This document shows, piece by piece, positions 1-6,680 of a stretch of 7,885 nt of DNA; the stretch's first letter is position 1; the number at the start of each line of letters is the position of its first letter. A program made the position numbers and the translations under genes. The notes under the pieces were generated by a model. It worked only from the letters and a program-made list of their open reading frames with translations, was not told where the DNA came from and ran no database searches. Origin of the DNA: Actinomycetota bacterium (GTDB taxonomy: Bacteria; Actinomycetota; Thermoleophilia; Gaiellales; Gaiellaceae); assembly GCA_005883245.1 (NCBI GenBank), contig VAXT01000075.1, positions 1 to 7,885 of the forward strand, given 5' to 3'.

Positions 1-4
1 GATT

Positions 5-925
5 ATGGAGAACCCCGAGCTCGAGGCGGAACGGGGGCGGCGGTTGCTCGAGGAGGGCTCGGAGATCGTCCTCGTTCTGGACGACCAGGATCGCCTGATC
101 GTCGCGAGCCGTCGCGCCCGAGAAGCGCTCGACGGGCTCGTGCCCGGGCAAGCCGTGCCGGAGCAGCTCCTGCAGAGCGAGCCGTGGCGTCCGCGGCGCG
201 TGCCAGTCCAGGTCGACGGGGCGAGCGAGTCGCTCCTCTACCTGCGAGAGCCCGGTGAGCTGGCCGCGTACGAGGAGCTCCGAGCCGGCTTCACCGCGGC
301 CGTCTCGCACGAGCTGAGGACGCCGCTCGCGAGGCTGCTGGCGCTGCTCGAGACAGCCGCGCTGCCCTCGGCGAACGTCGACGAATTGCTCGAGCAGGGC
401 AAGGCCGAGGTCGAGAACATCCGCGAGCTGATCGACGACGTCCTCTTCCTGAGCGAGCTCGAGACGGGCCGCGCGGTCGTCTCGCTCGCCTCGACTGCGG
501 CGGCCCCGGTCGTCCGCGAGGTGATGGACGCGCTGGAGGAGCGCGCCTCGAGGGCAGGAGTAACCCTCAAGGTCGAGCTGGACGACCAGGCGCAGGTCCC
601 GCTCAGGCCGCGGATGCTGCGCGTCGTGATCGAGAACCTGGCCGAGAACGCGATCCGCTACGCGGGGGACGGCGTCACCTTCTCGGTCTCGGCGGCGCGC
701 CACGGCGACGGCGTCGTGATCGCGGCCGCGGACGACGGGGTCGGCGTCAGCGCCGAAGACCTGCCGCGCCTGTTCGAACGCTTCTACCGCGCCGACCGGG
801 CACGGGCCTCGCGGGGGACGGGCCTCGGCCTCGCGATCGTGAAGCACATCGTGACGAGCGGCGGCGGCTACGTTGAGGCATCGAGCCGCGAAGGCCTCGA
901 GATCCGGATCACGTTCCCCGGATGA
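5..925 (+). CDS. PhoR-like sensor histidine kinase, possibly 5'-truncated by the window edge
   Basis: This is a two-component sensor kinase that would autophosphorylate on histidine and pass the phosphate to a response regulator. Residues about 18-85 look like a degenerate PAS-type sensor region. The HisKA phosphoacceptor box SHELRTPL has its histidine at residue 102. The HATPase_c domain follows with an N box (NLAENAIRYA, 211-220), a G1 box (DDGVGV, 243-248), an F box (LFERFYRAD, 257-265) and a G2 box (GTGLGLAIVK, 271-280). No membrane segment is visible in the 306 residues. The frame is open to the left edge, so the ATG at 5 may be internal and an N-terminal anchor may be missing. Its stop overlaps the pstB start in an ATGA, implying translational coupling. 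With pstB and phoU downstream, a PhoR role in phosphate sensing is the natural inference, but the sequence alone cannot separate PhoR from other HisKA kinases. Confidence 0.88.
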   Translation: MENPELEAERGRRLLEEGSEIVLVLDDQDRLIVASRRAREALDGLVPGQAVPEQLLQSEPWRPRRVPVQVDGASESLLYLREPGELAAYEELRAGFTAAVSHELRTPLARLLALLETAALPSANVDELLEQGKAEVENIRELIDDVLFLSELETGRAVVSLASTAAAPVVREVMDALEERASRAGVTLKVELDDQAQVPLRPRMLRVVIENLAENAIRYAGDGVTFSVSAARHGDGVVIAAADDGVGVSAEDLPRLFERFYRADRARASRGTGLGLAIVKHIVTSGGGYVEASSREGLEIRITFPG

Positions 926-1704
926 GCGAGAAACCCGTCTTCGACATCCGCGACCTCACGGTCAGCTACCACGGCAGAGCGGCGCTCCGCGACGTCTCGT
1001 TCGAGGTCGAGAAGAACGAGGTGACCGCGATCATCGGCCCCTCGGGCTGCGGAAAGAGCACGTTCATCCGCTGCCTGAACCGGATGAACGACGTCGTGCC
1101 CGGAGCGAAGGTCGAGGGGACGATCCTCTACAACGGTCAGGACCTCTACGGACGCGGAGTCGACCCGGTCGAGGTGCGGAAGCGGATCGGCATGGTCTTT
1201 CAGCGGGCGAACCCGTTTCCGAAGTCGATCTACGACAACGTCGCGTACGGGCCGCGCGCCCTCAGGATGCACGGCAACCTCGACGAGCGGGTCCAGGGCG
1301 CCCTGGAGAGGGCCGCGCTCTGGGACGAGGTCAAGGACCGGCTGAAGCGAAGCGCCCTCTCGCTCTCGGGCGGCCAGCAGCAGCGCCTGTGCATCGCCCG
1401 CGCGCTCGCCGTCGAGCCCGACGTGATCCTGATGGACGAGCCGGCTTCGGCGCTCGACCCGATCGCGACGACGCGGATCGAGGATTTGATGCACGCGCTG
1501 AAGGAGACGTACACGATCGTGATCGTCACGCACAACATGCAGCAGGCCGCGCGCGTCGCCGACAGGACCGCCTTCTTCAGCGTCGAGCGCAGCGACGGCG
1601 TTGATCCGACGGGAATCCTGGTCGAATACGACCTGACGCCGAAGATCTTCACGCAGCCCTCCGATCGGAGAACTGAGGACTACGTGACCGGACGCTTCGG
1701 GTAG
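922..1704 (+). CDS. pstB: Phosphate ABC transporter ATP-binding protein PstB
   Basis: This is the cytoplasmic ATPase of the high-affinity Pst phosphate importer, which powers uptake through PstC/PstA with PstS as binding protein. All ABC motifs are intact: Walker A GPSGCGKS (39-46), Q-loop glutamine 94, signature LSGGQ (148-152), Walker B VILMDEP (168-174), D-loop SALDP (176-180) and H-loop histidine 204. Family-specific PstB stretches are NPFPKSIYDNVAYGPR (97-112) and the C-terminal TEDYVTGRFG. The 260-residue length is normal; a few extra residues around 220-231 fall where PstB proteins commonly vary. The ATG overlaps the kinase stop by 4 nt and no clear Shine-Dalgarno is present, so translation is probably coupled. 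PstS, PstC and PstA are not in the window. A four-gene phosphate block continues downstream. Confidence 0.97.
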   Translation: MSEKPVFDIRDLTVSYHGRAALRDVSFEVEKNEVTAIIGPSGCGKSTFIRCLNRMNDVVPGAKVEGTILYNGQDLYGRGVDPVEVRKRIGMVFQRANPFPKSIYDNVAYGPRALRMHGNLDERVQGALERAALWDEVKDRLKRSALSLSGGQQQRLCIARALAVEPDVILMDEPASALDPIATTRIEDLMHALKETYTIVIVTHNMQQAARVADRTAFFSVERSDGVDPTGILVEYDLTPKIFTQPSDRRTEDYVTGRFG

Positions 1705-1714
1705 GTTCGGATCC

Positions 1715-2395
1715 ATGCGGGTGACGCTTCAGGAAGAGATGGACACGCTACAAGCGTCGCTGCTGGAAGAGGGTGACCTCGTTCTGCGCGCGGTGCGCGG
1801 GTCGATCAACGCGCTCCGCGAGAACGACCCCGAGCTCGCCGACGAGGTGATCTCGTTCGACGATGATGTCGACGCCCGGTATCTCGCGCTCGAGCAGGGC
1901 ATCGAATCGCTGCTCGCGCGGCAGACGCCCGTTGCGGTCGATCTCCGGTTCGTGCTCGCGGTCCTGCACTCGAACCTCCACCTCGAGCGCATGGCCGACC
2001 TCTGCGTGACGATCTCCAAGCTGACGAAGCTTGCACACGGGCTGCCGCCCGACCAAACGCTGATCGAGGGCTTCGACGAGATGGCCTCGCGGGCCGAGGA
2101 GATGATTCGCGTCGCGCTCGACTCGTTCGTCCAGCGCGACGTCGAGGGCGCCGAGAGCCTGGTCGAGCTCGACGAGCTGATCGACCGCACGAACAGACGC
2201 GTCGCGAGCTACATCCTCGACCTGGGCGGCGACCCCGAGAAGCGTGAGTGGGGCCTACGCATGCTGCTGATCTCACGCTGCCTCGAACGAATCGGAGACC
2301 ATGCTGTGGACATCGGCGAGCAGACCGCGTACCTCGTGACCGGCGAATTCCGGGAGTTCACGGACGCCTCCCACCCCGAGCGACTCGAGACCTAG
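1715..2395 (+). CDS. phoU: Phosphate signalling regulator PhoU
   Basis: PhoU is a helical cytoplasmic protein that links Pst transporter state to the PhoR kinase and represses the Pho response when phosphate is ample. The 226 residues form the usual two repeated three-helix bundles. QTPVAVDLRFVLAVL (70-84) is the typical first-repeat segment. The second metal-binding motif is canonical, ERIGDHAVDIGE (191-202). The first is weaker, ERMADLCVTI (91-100), with alanine where glycine is usual and threonine in place of the usual asparagine. It starts 10 nt after pstB with only a weak ribosome site, which suits operon read-through. The charged tail after about residue 208 is ordinary. Position after pstB supports PhoU rather than a distant paralogue. 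Confidence 0.95.
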   Translation: MRVTLQEEMDTLQASLLEEGDLVLRAVRGSINALRENDPELADEVISFDDDVDARYLALEQGIESLLARQTPVAVDLRFVLAVLHSNLHLERMADLCVTISKLTKLAHGLPPDQTLIEGFDEMASRAEEMIRVALDSFVQRDVEGAESLVELDELIDRTNRRVASYILDLGGDPEKREWGLRMLLISRCLERIGDHAVDIGEQTAYLVTGEFREFTDASHPERLET

Positions 2396-2411
2396 ATAAG
2401 TTCCCGCAGTC

Positions 2412-3029
2412 ATGCGGTTAGCGCTCGTCCCGAAAACGACCGCGTTCTACGACCTGTTCGCTAGTGCGGGCGACAACCTGCTCGAGACGGCGCGGCTCGT
2501 CGAGCGGCGCTTCGCGGAGTTTCCACGGGACATCGTCCGCCAGTCCGAGGTCAAGGCGCTCGAGACCCGCGGGGACGAGCTGACGCGCGAGACCCTCGAG
2601 CTGCTCAACACTCAGTACATAACCCCCTTCGACCGCGAGGACATCTACGACCTGGCGAAGGCGATCGACGACGTCGTCGACTACATGGACGAGGCGTCCG
2701 ACCTGCTCGGTCTCTACAAGGTCGAGTCGAGGCTCGATGCGGCGCTCGAGCAGTGCAAGGTGCTCGTCGAGATCGCGGAACACGTCGCAGCCGCTCTCGC
2801 CGACCTCAAGCAGCTACGGCGGATCGAGCCCCATGTGGTCGAGATCAAGCGGCTCGAGGACGAGGGCGACCGGATCGTGCGCGAGGGCATCGCGGGGCTC
2901 TTCGAGAACACGAAGGACGCGCTGACGGTCATTCGGTGGAAGGACATCCTCGAAGCGCTCGAGGAGGCGATCGACTCCTGTGAGACGGCTGCCGACCTGG
3001 TCGGGAACATCGTCGTCAAGAACGTCTGA
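2412..3029 (+). CDS. DUF47/PhoU-like Pit accessory protein
   Basis: This belongs to the DUF47 family (PhoU-like, TIGR00153 type), short helical cytoplasmic proteins normally encoded next to Pit phosphate permeases and thought to modulate them. The 205-residue length is typical. Family marks include an ExxxD pair in ALETRGDEL (49-57), the central TPFDREDIYDLAKAIDDVVD (71-90), a second acidic pair in LEDEGDRI (148-155), and the C-terminal KDILEALEEAIDSCETAAD (177-195). The protein is almost entirely amphipathic helix with regularly spaced acidic residues and no membrane segment. It lies 16 nt after phoU and 10 nt before the permease gene, and the permease ribosome site overlaps its stop. Family identity is clear. 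The exact biochemical role is poorly defined for the whole family. Confidence 0.92.
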   Translation: MRLALVPKTTAFYDLFASAGDNLLETARLVERRFAEFPRDIVRQSEVKALETRGDELTRETLELLNTQYITPFDREDIYDLAKAIDDVVDYMDEASDLLGLYKVESRLDAALEQCKVLVEIAEHVAAALADLKQLRRIEPHVVEIKRLEDEGDRIVREGIAGLFENTKDALTVIRWKDILEALEEAIDSCETAADLVGNIVVKNV

Positions 3030-3039
3030 GGCCGGCTGA

Positions 3040-4143
3040 GTGGAACTGACGCTGATCGCGGTCATCGTGACCGCCCTCTTCTTCGACTTCACGAACGGGT
3101 TCCACGACACCGCGAACTCGATCGCCACGAGCGTGTCGACGCACGCGCTGTCGCCGAGGATGGCCGTACTCAGCTCGGCGATCCTCAACTTCGTCGGCGC
3201 GTTCTTCTTCTTCGCCGTGGCGGCGACGATCGCGAAGGGGATCGTCAACCCGGCCGCGATCACCCTCAAGGTGGTCTTGGCGGGGCTGGTCGGCGCGATC
3301 ACGTGGAACCTGATCACGTGGTACCTCGCGATCCCGTCGAGCTCGAGCCACGCGCTGGTCGGCGGGATCATCGGCTCGTCGGTCGCGGCGACGGGCGGCT
3401 TCGCGGTCGTCAATTGGCAGGGCCTGAAGGAGAAGGTGCTCGTGCCGTCGCTGGCCGCCCCCGTCGCAGGGCTCATCGGCGCGGCGGCGTTGATGACGGT
3501 CATCCTCTGGCTGATCCGCAAGCGTGCTCCCGCCCCCGTGAACCGGATCTTCCGCAGACTCCAGCTCCTCTCGGGCGGCTTCGTCGCCTTCACCCACGGC
3601 ACGAACGACGCGCAGAAGACGATGGGCGTGATCGCCCTCGCGCTGATCGTGTCCGGGCATCTCGCGGCCGAACCGTTCACGGTCCCGCTCTGGGTCAAGG
3701 CGAGCTCCGCGACCGCCATGGCTCTCGGGACGTACGCGGGCGGGTGGCGGATCATCCGCACACTGGGGCAGCGGATCGCCAAGCTCGAGCCGCCGCAGGG
3801 CTTCGCCGCGCAGACGTCCACAGCGGTCATGCTCTGGCTGACCGCACGCGCCGGGTATCCGGTCTCGACCACCTACGTGATCAGCGGCTCGGTGCTCGGC
3901 GCCGGGGCGAGCACGAGGCTGTCCGCAGTGCGCTGGGGCGTCGCGGGGAACATCCTGGTCGCGTGGATAATCACGATCCCGTGTGCGGGGCTCGTCGGCG
4001 CGGCGATGGAGTACGTGACCCGACTGCCGGGCGGTGTCCTCTACGTGTTCCTGCTCACCGCTGGAATCGCCGGGCTGGCCTTCACGGGCCGGACGATCGA
4101 GGCGCGCCGGTACCGCGTGGCTTCCGCGCCCGCGCCGTCTTAA
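3040..4143 (+). CDS. pit: Inorganic phosphate transporter, PiT family
   Basis: This is an integral membrane permease for inorganic phosphate, usually as a metal-phosphate complex driven by the proton gradient. Both inverted-repeat PiT signatures are present: FTNGFHDTANSIAT (17-30) and THGTNDAQKTMG (185-196). Each half also carries the matching serine-rich re-entrant segment: PSSSSHALVGGIIG (99-112) and PVSTTYVISGSVLGAG (274-289). About ten hydrophobic spans are visible. A basic, more polar loop around 160-175 separates the halves. At 367 residues it is a compact PiT without the long central loop of E. coli PitA. The GTG start is chosen because GAGG at 3028-3031 lies 8 nt upstream and because the first helix with the signature begins at once. 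It follows its DUF47 partner by 10 nt. The stop overlaps the first repeat of a possible operator for the next gene. Confidence 0.96.
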   Translation: MELTLIAVIVTALFFDFTNGFHDTANSIATSVSTHALSPRMAVLSSAILNFVGAFFFFAVAATIAKGIVNPAAITLKVVLAGLVGAITWNLITWYLAIPSSSSHALVGGIIGSSVAATGGFAVVNWQGLKEKVLVPSLAAPVAGLIGAAALMTVILWLIRKRAPAPVNRIFRRLQLLSGGFVAFTHGTNDAQKTMGVIALALIVSGHLAAEPFTVPLWVKASSATAMALGTYAGGWRIIRTLGQRIAKLEPPQGFAAQTSTAVMLWLTARAGYPVSTTYVISGSVLGAGASTRLSAVRWGVAGNILVAWIITIPCAGLVGAAMEYVTRLPGGVLYVFLLTAGIAGLAFTGRTIEARRYRVASAPAPS

Positions 4144-4171
4144 CGGCCCCTCAAAGTGGCGTTAACGAGCC
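4139..4171 (+). promoter_or_regulatory. Possible PHO-box-like operator: three 11-nt direct repeat units
   Basis: Three consecutive 11-nt units occur: CTTAACGGCCC (4139-4149), CTCAAAGTGGC (4150-4160) and GTTAACGAGCC (4161-4171). Units 1 and 3 agree at 8 of 11 positions and share TTAACG exactly 22 nt apart. Unit 2 agrees with each of the others at 6 of 11. Tandem 11-nt units are the known architecture of PhoB/PhoP-type operators, for example Streptomyces units built on GTTCACC. The array covers the expected -35 position of the possible htrA promoter, as in activator-dependent Pho promoters. The assignment to a Pho regulator is inference from layout and from the phosphate genes next to it; the core differs from described consensus sequences. 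Confidence 0.42.
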
Positions 4172-4177
4172 GCGGGT

Positions 4178-4183
4178 TATACA
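4178..4183 (+). promoter_or_regulatory. Possible -10 box for a leaderless htrA transcript
   Basis: TATACA here is close to the TANNNT -10 consensus, differing at the last base. It ends 6 nt before the GTG at 4190, so the usual -7 to +1 spacing puts the transcription start on that GTG. There is no recognisable -35 at the proper distance; the repeat array occupies that place. The combination is consistent with an activator-dependent, leaderless promoter, which is common in actinobacteria. A single hexamer is weak evidence on its own. Confidence 0.35.
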
Positions 4184-4189
4184 GAGGCC

Positions 4190-5407
4190 GTGCAGTTACC
4201 CGTGCGCAAAGAGACCCTACCGATGGCAGGCGCCCTGTTCGCGGCGGCGCTCGCCGGCGGCACGGTCGCGGTCATCGGCGCGGCGATCGTCGGCACCGGC
4301 GAGCACACGACGACGATTCGCGAGCTCGTCCAGCCGGCCCCGCTTTCCTCGGGGAACATCTCCGAGAGCTCCGTCGATCGCCCGCTCACCGTGCGTGACA
4401 TCTACGACCGGGACGCGCCGGGGGTCGTTCAGGTCACGACCACGACGAAGGTCAAGCTCCCGCAGACGGACTGGTTCGGCAACTCGTTCGGCCTGCCGGG
4501 CACCGAGGTGCAGCGCTCGCTCGGGTCGGGCTTCGTCATGGACAAGGCCGGTTACATCGTCACGAATTACCACGTCGTCGGGAACGCGCAGTCCGTGCAC
4601 GTCAGCTTTTCGAACAACGACTCGATGAAGGCCAGGATCGTCGGGAGGGATCCGGCGACCGATGTGGCCCTGCTCAAGGTGCAGGCGAGCTCGCGGGCGT
4701 TGAAGCCGCTGACGCTCGGGAACTCCGACAGCGTTCACGTCGGCGACCAGGTCGCTGCGATCGGAAACCCGCTCGGTCTCGATCGCAGCATCACGCTCGG
4801 AATCGTCAGCGCGCTGCACCGCTCGCTGACCTCTCCGGAGGGAACGCCCATCGACCGCGTGATCCAGACGGACGCGGCCCTCAACCACGGCAACTCGGGC
4901 GGCCCGCTCCTGAACGCGGAGGGCCAGGTCGTCGGCGTCAGCTCTGCGATCTCGACCGGAGGCGCCGGAGGCGAGGGCAACATCGGCATCGGTTTCGCAA
5001 TTCCCGTCAACACCGTGAGCGACGTCGTCGCCGAGCTGAAGGCTCACGGTCATGTCGATCATCCGTACCTCGGCGTCGTCACGCGGCCCGTGTCGGCGGA
5101 GATGGTTCGGAACTTCGATCTGCCGGTCCGACGGGGGCTGCTCATCGAGAGCGTGGCCGCCGGTAGTGGCGCAGATCGGGCGGGTCTACGCGGCGGCACC
5201 GAGCAGGTTCTGATCGAAGGCGAGAGCTATCAGCTCGGCGGCGACGTGATCACGAAGGCAGACGGCATGGCCGTGTCGACGACCGAAGGCCTGCGCGAGA
5301 TCGTCTCGCAGCACAAGCCCGGCGAGTCGCTGTCCGTCGAGTTCTACCGCGGAAGCGAGCCGTTGAAGGCACAAATCAAGCTCGGTCGGCAATCTCCCCT
5401 CCCCTGA
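4190..5407 (+). CDS. Membrane-anchored HtrA/DegP-like serine protease with PDZ domain
   Basis: This is a trypsin-like serine protease of the HtrA group, expected to act outside the membrane on misfolded or regulatory envelope proteins. A short basic N-terminus (RK at 6-7) is followed by one hydrophobic segment (13-35), a signal anchor with the catalytic part outside. The catalytic triad is complete: His128 in TNYHVV, Asp158 in DPATDVALLKV and Ser236 in GNSGGPL. A PDZ domain runs from about 293 (YLGVVTRPV) to 398. The 405-residue length fits one protease plus one PDZ domain. The GTG at 4190 is preferred because it supplies the basic residues before the anchor and matches the possible leaderless promoter. 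An in-frame ATG at 4223 would begin directly at the hydrophobic segment and remains possible. The gap to pit is only 46 nt, so read-through from the phosphate operon is possible. A strong hairpin follows the stop. Confidence 0.94.
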   Translation: MQLPVRKETLPMAGALFAAALAGGTVAVIGAAIVGTGEHTTTIRELVQPAPLSSGNISESSVDRPLTVRDIYDRDAPGVVQVTTTTKVKLPQTDWFGNSFGLPGTEVQRSLGSGFVMDKAGYIVTNYHVVGNAQSVHVSFSNNDSMKARIVGRDPATDVALLKVQASSRALKPLTLGNSDSVHVGDQVAAIGNPLGLDRSITLGIVSALHRSLTSPEGTPIDRVIQTDAALNHGNSGGPLLNAEGQVVGVSSAISTGGAGGEGNIGIGFAIPVNTVSDVVAELKAHGHVDHPYLGVVTRPVSAEMVRNFDLPVRRGLLIESVAAGSGADRAGLRGGTEQVLIEGESYQLGGDVITKADGMAVSTTEGLREIVSQHKPGESLSVEFYRGSEPLKAQIKLGRQSPLP

Positions 5408-5431
5408 GAAACGCCGGCCTGACGGCGGCTG

Positions 5432-5458
5432 AACGGGGGAACCCCTGGTTCCCCCGTT
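5432..5458 (+). terminator. Perfect 12-bp hairpin after htrA, likely terminator
   Basis: The arms AACGGGGGAACC (5432-5443) and GGTTCCCCCGTT (5447-5458) are exact reverse complements around a CCT loop, 24 nt after the htrA stop. No T-run follows, as is common for hairpin-only terminators described in actinobacteria. A smaller 5-bp hairpin (5412-5427) precedes it. Confidence 0.72.
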
Positions 5459-5552
5459 GGGCCCCCTCCTTGCGCGCGGTGGCTCGCGTCTTGCGTTTCA
5501 GGAGCCGCCGGTTGCTTGTGGGGTTCGATCGTTCTTTGGGTTTGTGAGCCTC

Positions 5553-5579
5553 CCGCCGGGCAAAGCCCGGCTCCGGCGG
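5553..5579. repeat. GC-rich hairpin with two competing 7-bp stems
   Basis: GCCGGGC (5555-5561) pairs perfectly with GCCCGGC (5565-5571) over an AAA loop. The overlapping CCGCCGG (5553-5559) is also an exact complement of CCGGCGG (5573-5579). The two stems share bases and cannot both form. The element sits 41 nt before the next gene, in DNA with no coding signal. It could be a second terminator, a leader structure, or a copy of a dispersed GC-rich palindrome; nothing here decides. Confidence 0.5.
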
Positions 5580-5620
5580 CGGTTGGGGTTGGTCTCCGAG
5601 ATCGTTGAAAGACTCTTGGG

Positions 5621-6676
5621 GTGATCGAGTCGCACTTCGGGGAGTCGCCGCCGTTCTCGCTCGGTGTGGAGGAGGAGCTGATGGTGCTCGACGCGGAGAC
5701 GCTGCTGCTCGCGCCGCGGGCTGCCGAGCTGATCGCGGCCGCCGAAGGCTCGGGGCTCCCCGGGCTGCTCAAGGGTGAGCTCTTCGCCTCCGCGCTCGAG
5801 CTGAACACCGAGACCTGCGAGTCCCCGGCCGAGGCGGAGGAGGCGCTCGCGGAGCTTCGGGCCGGAGCGATCCGCCTCGCCGAGGAGCGCGGGCTGCGCC
5901 TCGCCGCCGCGGGGAGCCACCCGATGAGTCGGCCCGAGGACGAGGCGATCGCCGACGAAAGGCGGTACCAGGAGTTCGTGGCCTACGCGGGCGTGTCGGC
6001 GCGCAGGCAGGGCGTCAGCGGCCTGCACGTCCACGTCGGCATGCCGAGCTCCGAGGCCTGCTTCCACGCGCTCGAAGGCGTGTTGCCCTGGCTGCCGGTC
6101 GTGCTGGCGCTGTCGGCCAACTCGCCCTATCTCGCCGGCGAAGAGACGGGCCTGCAGTCGAACCGCGCCGAGGTGCTCGCACAGCTTCCGCGGAGCGGCG
6201 CTCCTCCGGCCTTCGCTTCCTACGAGGACTGGGAGGCCTTCGTCGACCGCTTCGCGCGGCTCGGCATCGGCGCCGACTACACGCGCTTCTGGTGGGACAT
6301 CCGGCCGCACCCCAAGTTCGGGACGCTGGAGATCCGGATGCCCGACCAGCCGACCTCGCTTCGTGTCACGGCCGTGCTCACGGCGATCCTGCAGGAGCTC
6401 TGCCGGACCGTACTCGAGCGTCCACGGCCCGCTCACGATCCGGCGGCGCGGGGGATGTACCAGCAGAACCGCTGGGCAGCCGCGCGCTTCGGCCTCGGTG
6501 CCGAGCTCATCCATCCCGACGGCGAGCGGACGGCCCGCGCGTCGGAGCTGGCCGCCGAGCTCGCCGGCGACCGGCTCGACACTTCCCGCACCGAAGCGGA
6601 TCGCCAGCTGGAAGTCGGTCGCGAACACGGTCTCGAGGCCGTCTGCGCAGACCTCGTCGAGCGCACGCTAGGTTAG
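5621..6676 (+). CDS. YbdK/GCS2-type carboxylate-amine ligase
   Basis: This belongs to the GCS2 glutamate-cysteine ligase-like family (YbdK type), ATP-dependent enzymes that join a carboxylate, often glutamate, to an amine. Family motifs occur in order: FSLGVEEEL (12-20) at the start of the fold, ELNTETCESP (60-69) with the metal and ATP-binding acids, GLHVHVG (134-140), LSANSPY (164-170), RPHPKFGTLEIRMPDQ (228-243) and the late YQQNRWAAARFG (280-291). At 351 residues it is slightly shorter than E. coli YbdK (about 370) but no core motif is missing. The GTG at 5621 is chosen because the family motif begins 11 residues later; no convincing Shine-Dalgarno precedes it. The real substrate is unknown. 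E. coli YbdK has only weak gamma-glutamylcysteine activity, and actinobacterial relatives include ergothioneine and other thiol enzymes. An HMA-domain gene follows after 4 nt and is probably co-translated. Confidence 0.92.
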   Translation: MIESHFGESPPFSLGVEEELMVLDAETLLLAPRAAELIAAAEGSGLPGLLKGELFASALELNTETCESPAEAEEALAELRAGAIRLAEERGLRLAAAGSHPMSRPEDEAIADERRYQEFVAYAGVSARRQGVSGLHVHVGMPSSEACFHALEGVLPWLPVVLALSANSPYLAGEETGLQSNRAEVLAQLPRSGAPPAFASYEDWEAFVDRFARLGIGADYTRFWWDIRPHPKFGTLEIRMPDQPTSLRVTAVLTAILQELCRTVLERPRPAHDPAARGMYQQNRWAAARFGLGAELIHPDGERTARASELAAELAGDRLDTSRTEADRQLEVGREHGLEAVCADLVERTLG

Positions 6677-6680
6677 AGAG

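Noticed and set aside
1579..1614. Extra residues near the PstB C-terminus as a possible novel insertion
   Set aside because: This loop varies in length among PstB proteins, and longer versions are known; all catalytic motifs are normal.
868..1716. Minus-strand open frame of 282 codons opposite pstB
   Set aside because: Shadow of pstB, whose ABC motifs are complete on the plus strand.
2814..3872. Minus-strand open frame of 352 codons over the DUF47 and pit genes
   Set aside because: The plus strand carries unmistakable DUF47 and PiT signatures over the same bases; the minus frame shows no domain.
3303..4628. Plus-strand open frame of 441 codons spanning the pit-htrA junction
   Set aside because: It is out of frame with both real genes, is dominated by Arg/Ala/Gly/Pro, and would cross the intergenic region.
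5412..5427. Small hairpin CGCCG/CGGCG after htrA
   Set aside because: Only 5 bp with a 6-nt loop in GC-rich DNA; the perfect 12-bp hairpin next to it is the better terminator.
5498..6628. Long open frame on the minus strand (376 codons) across the ligase gene
   Set aside because: It lies opposite a gene with clear GCS2 motifs; the translation is arginine-, glycine- and proline-rich low-complexity text typical of an antisense frame in high-GC DNA.
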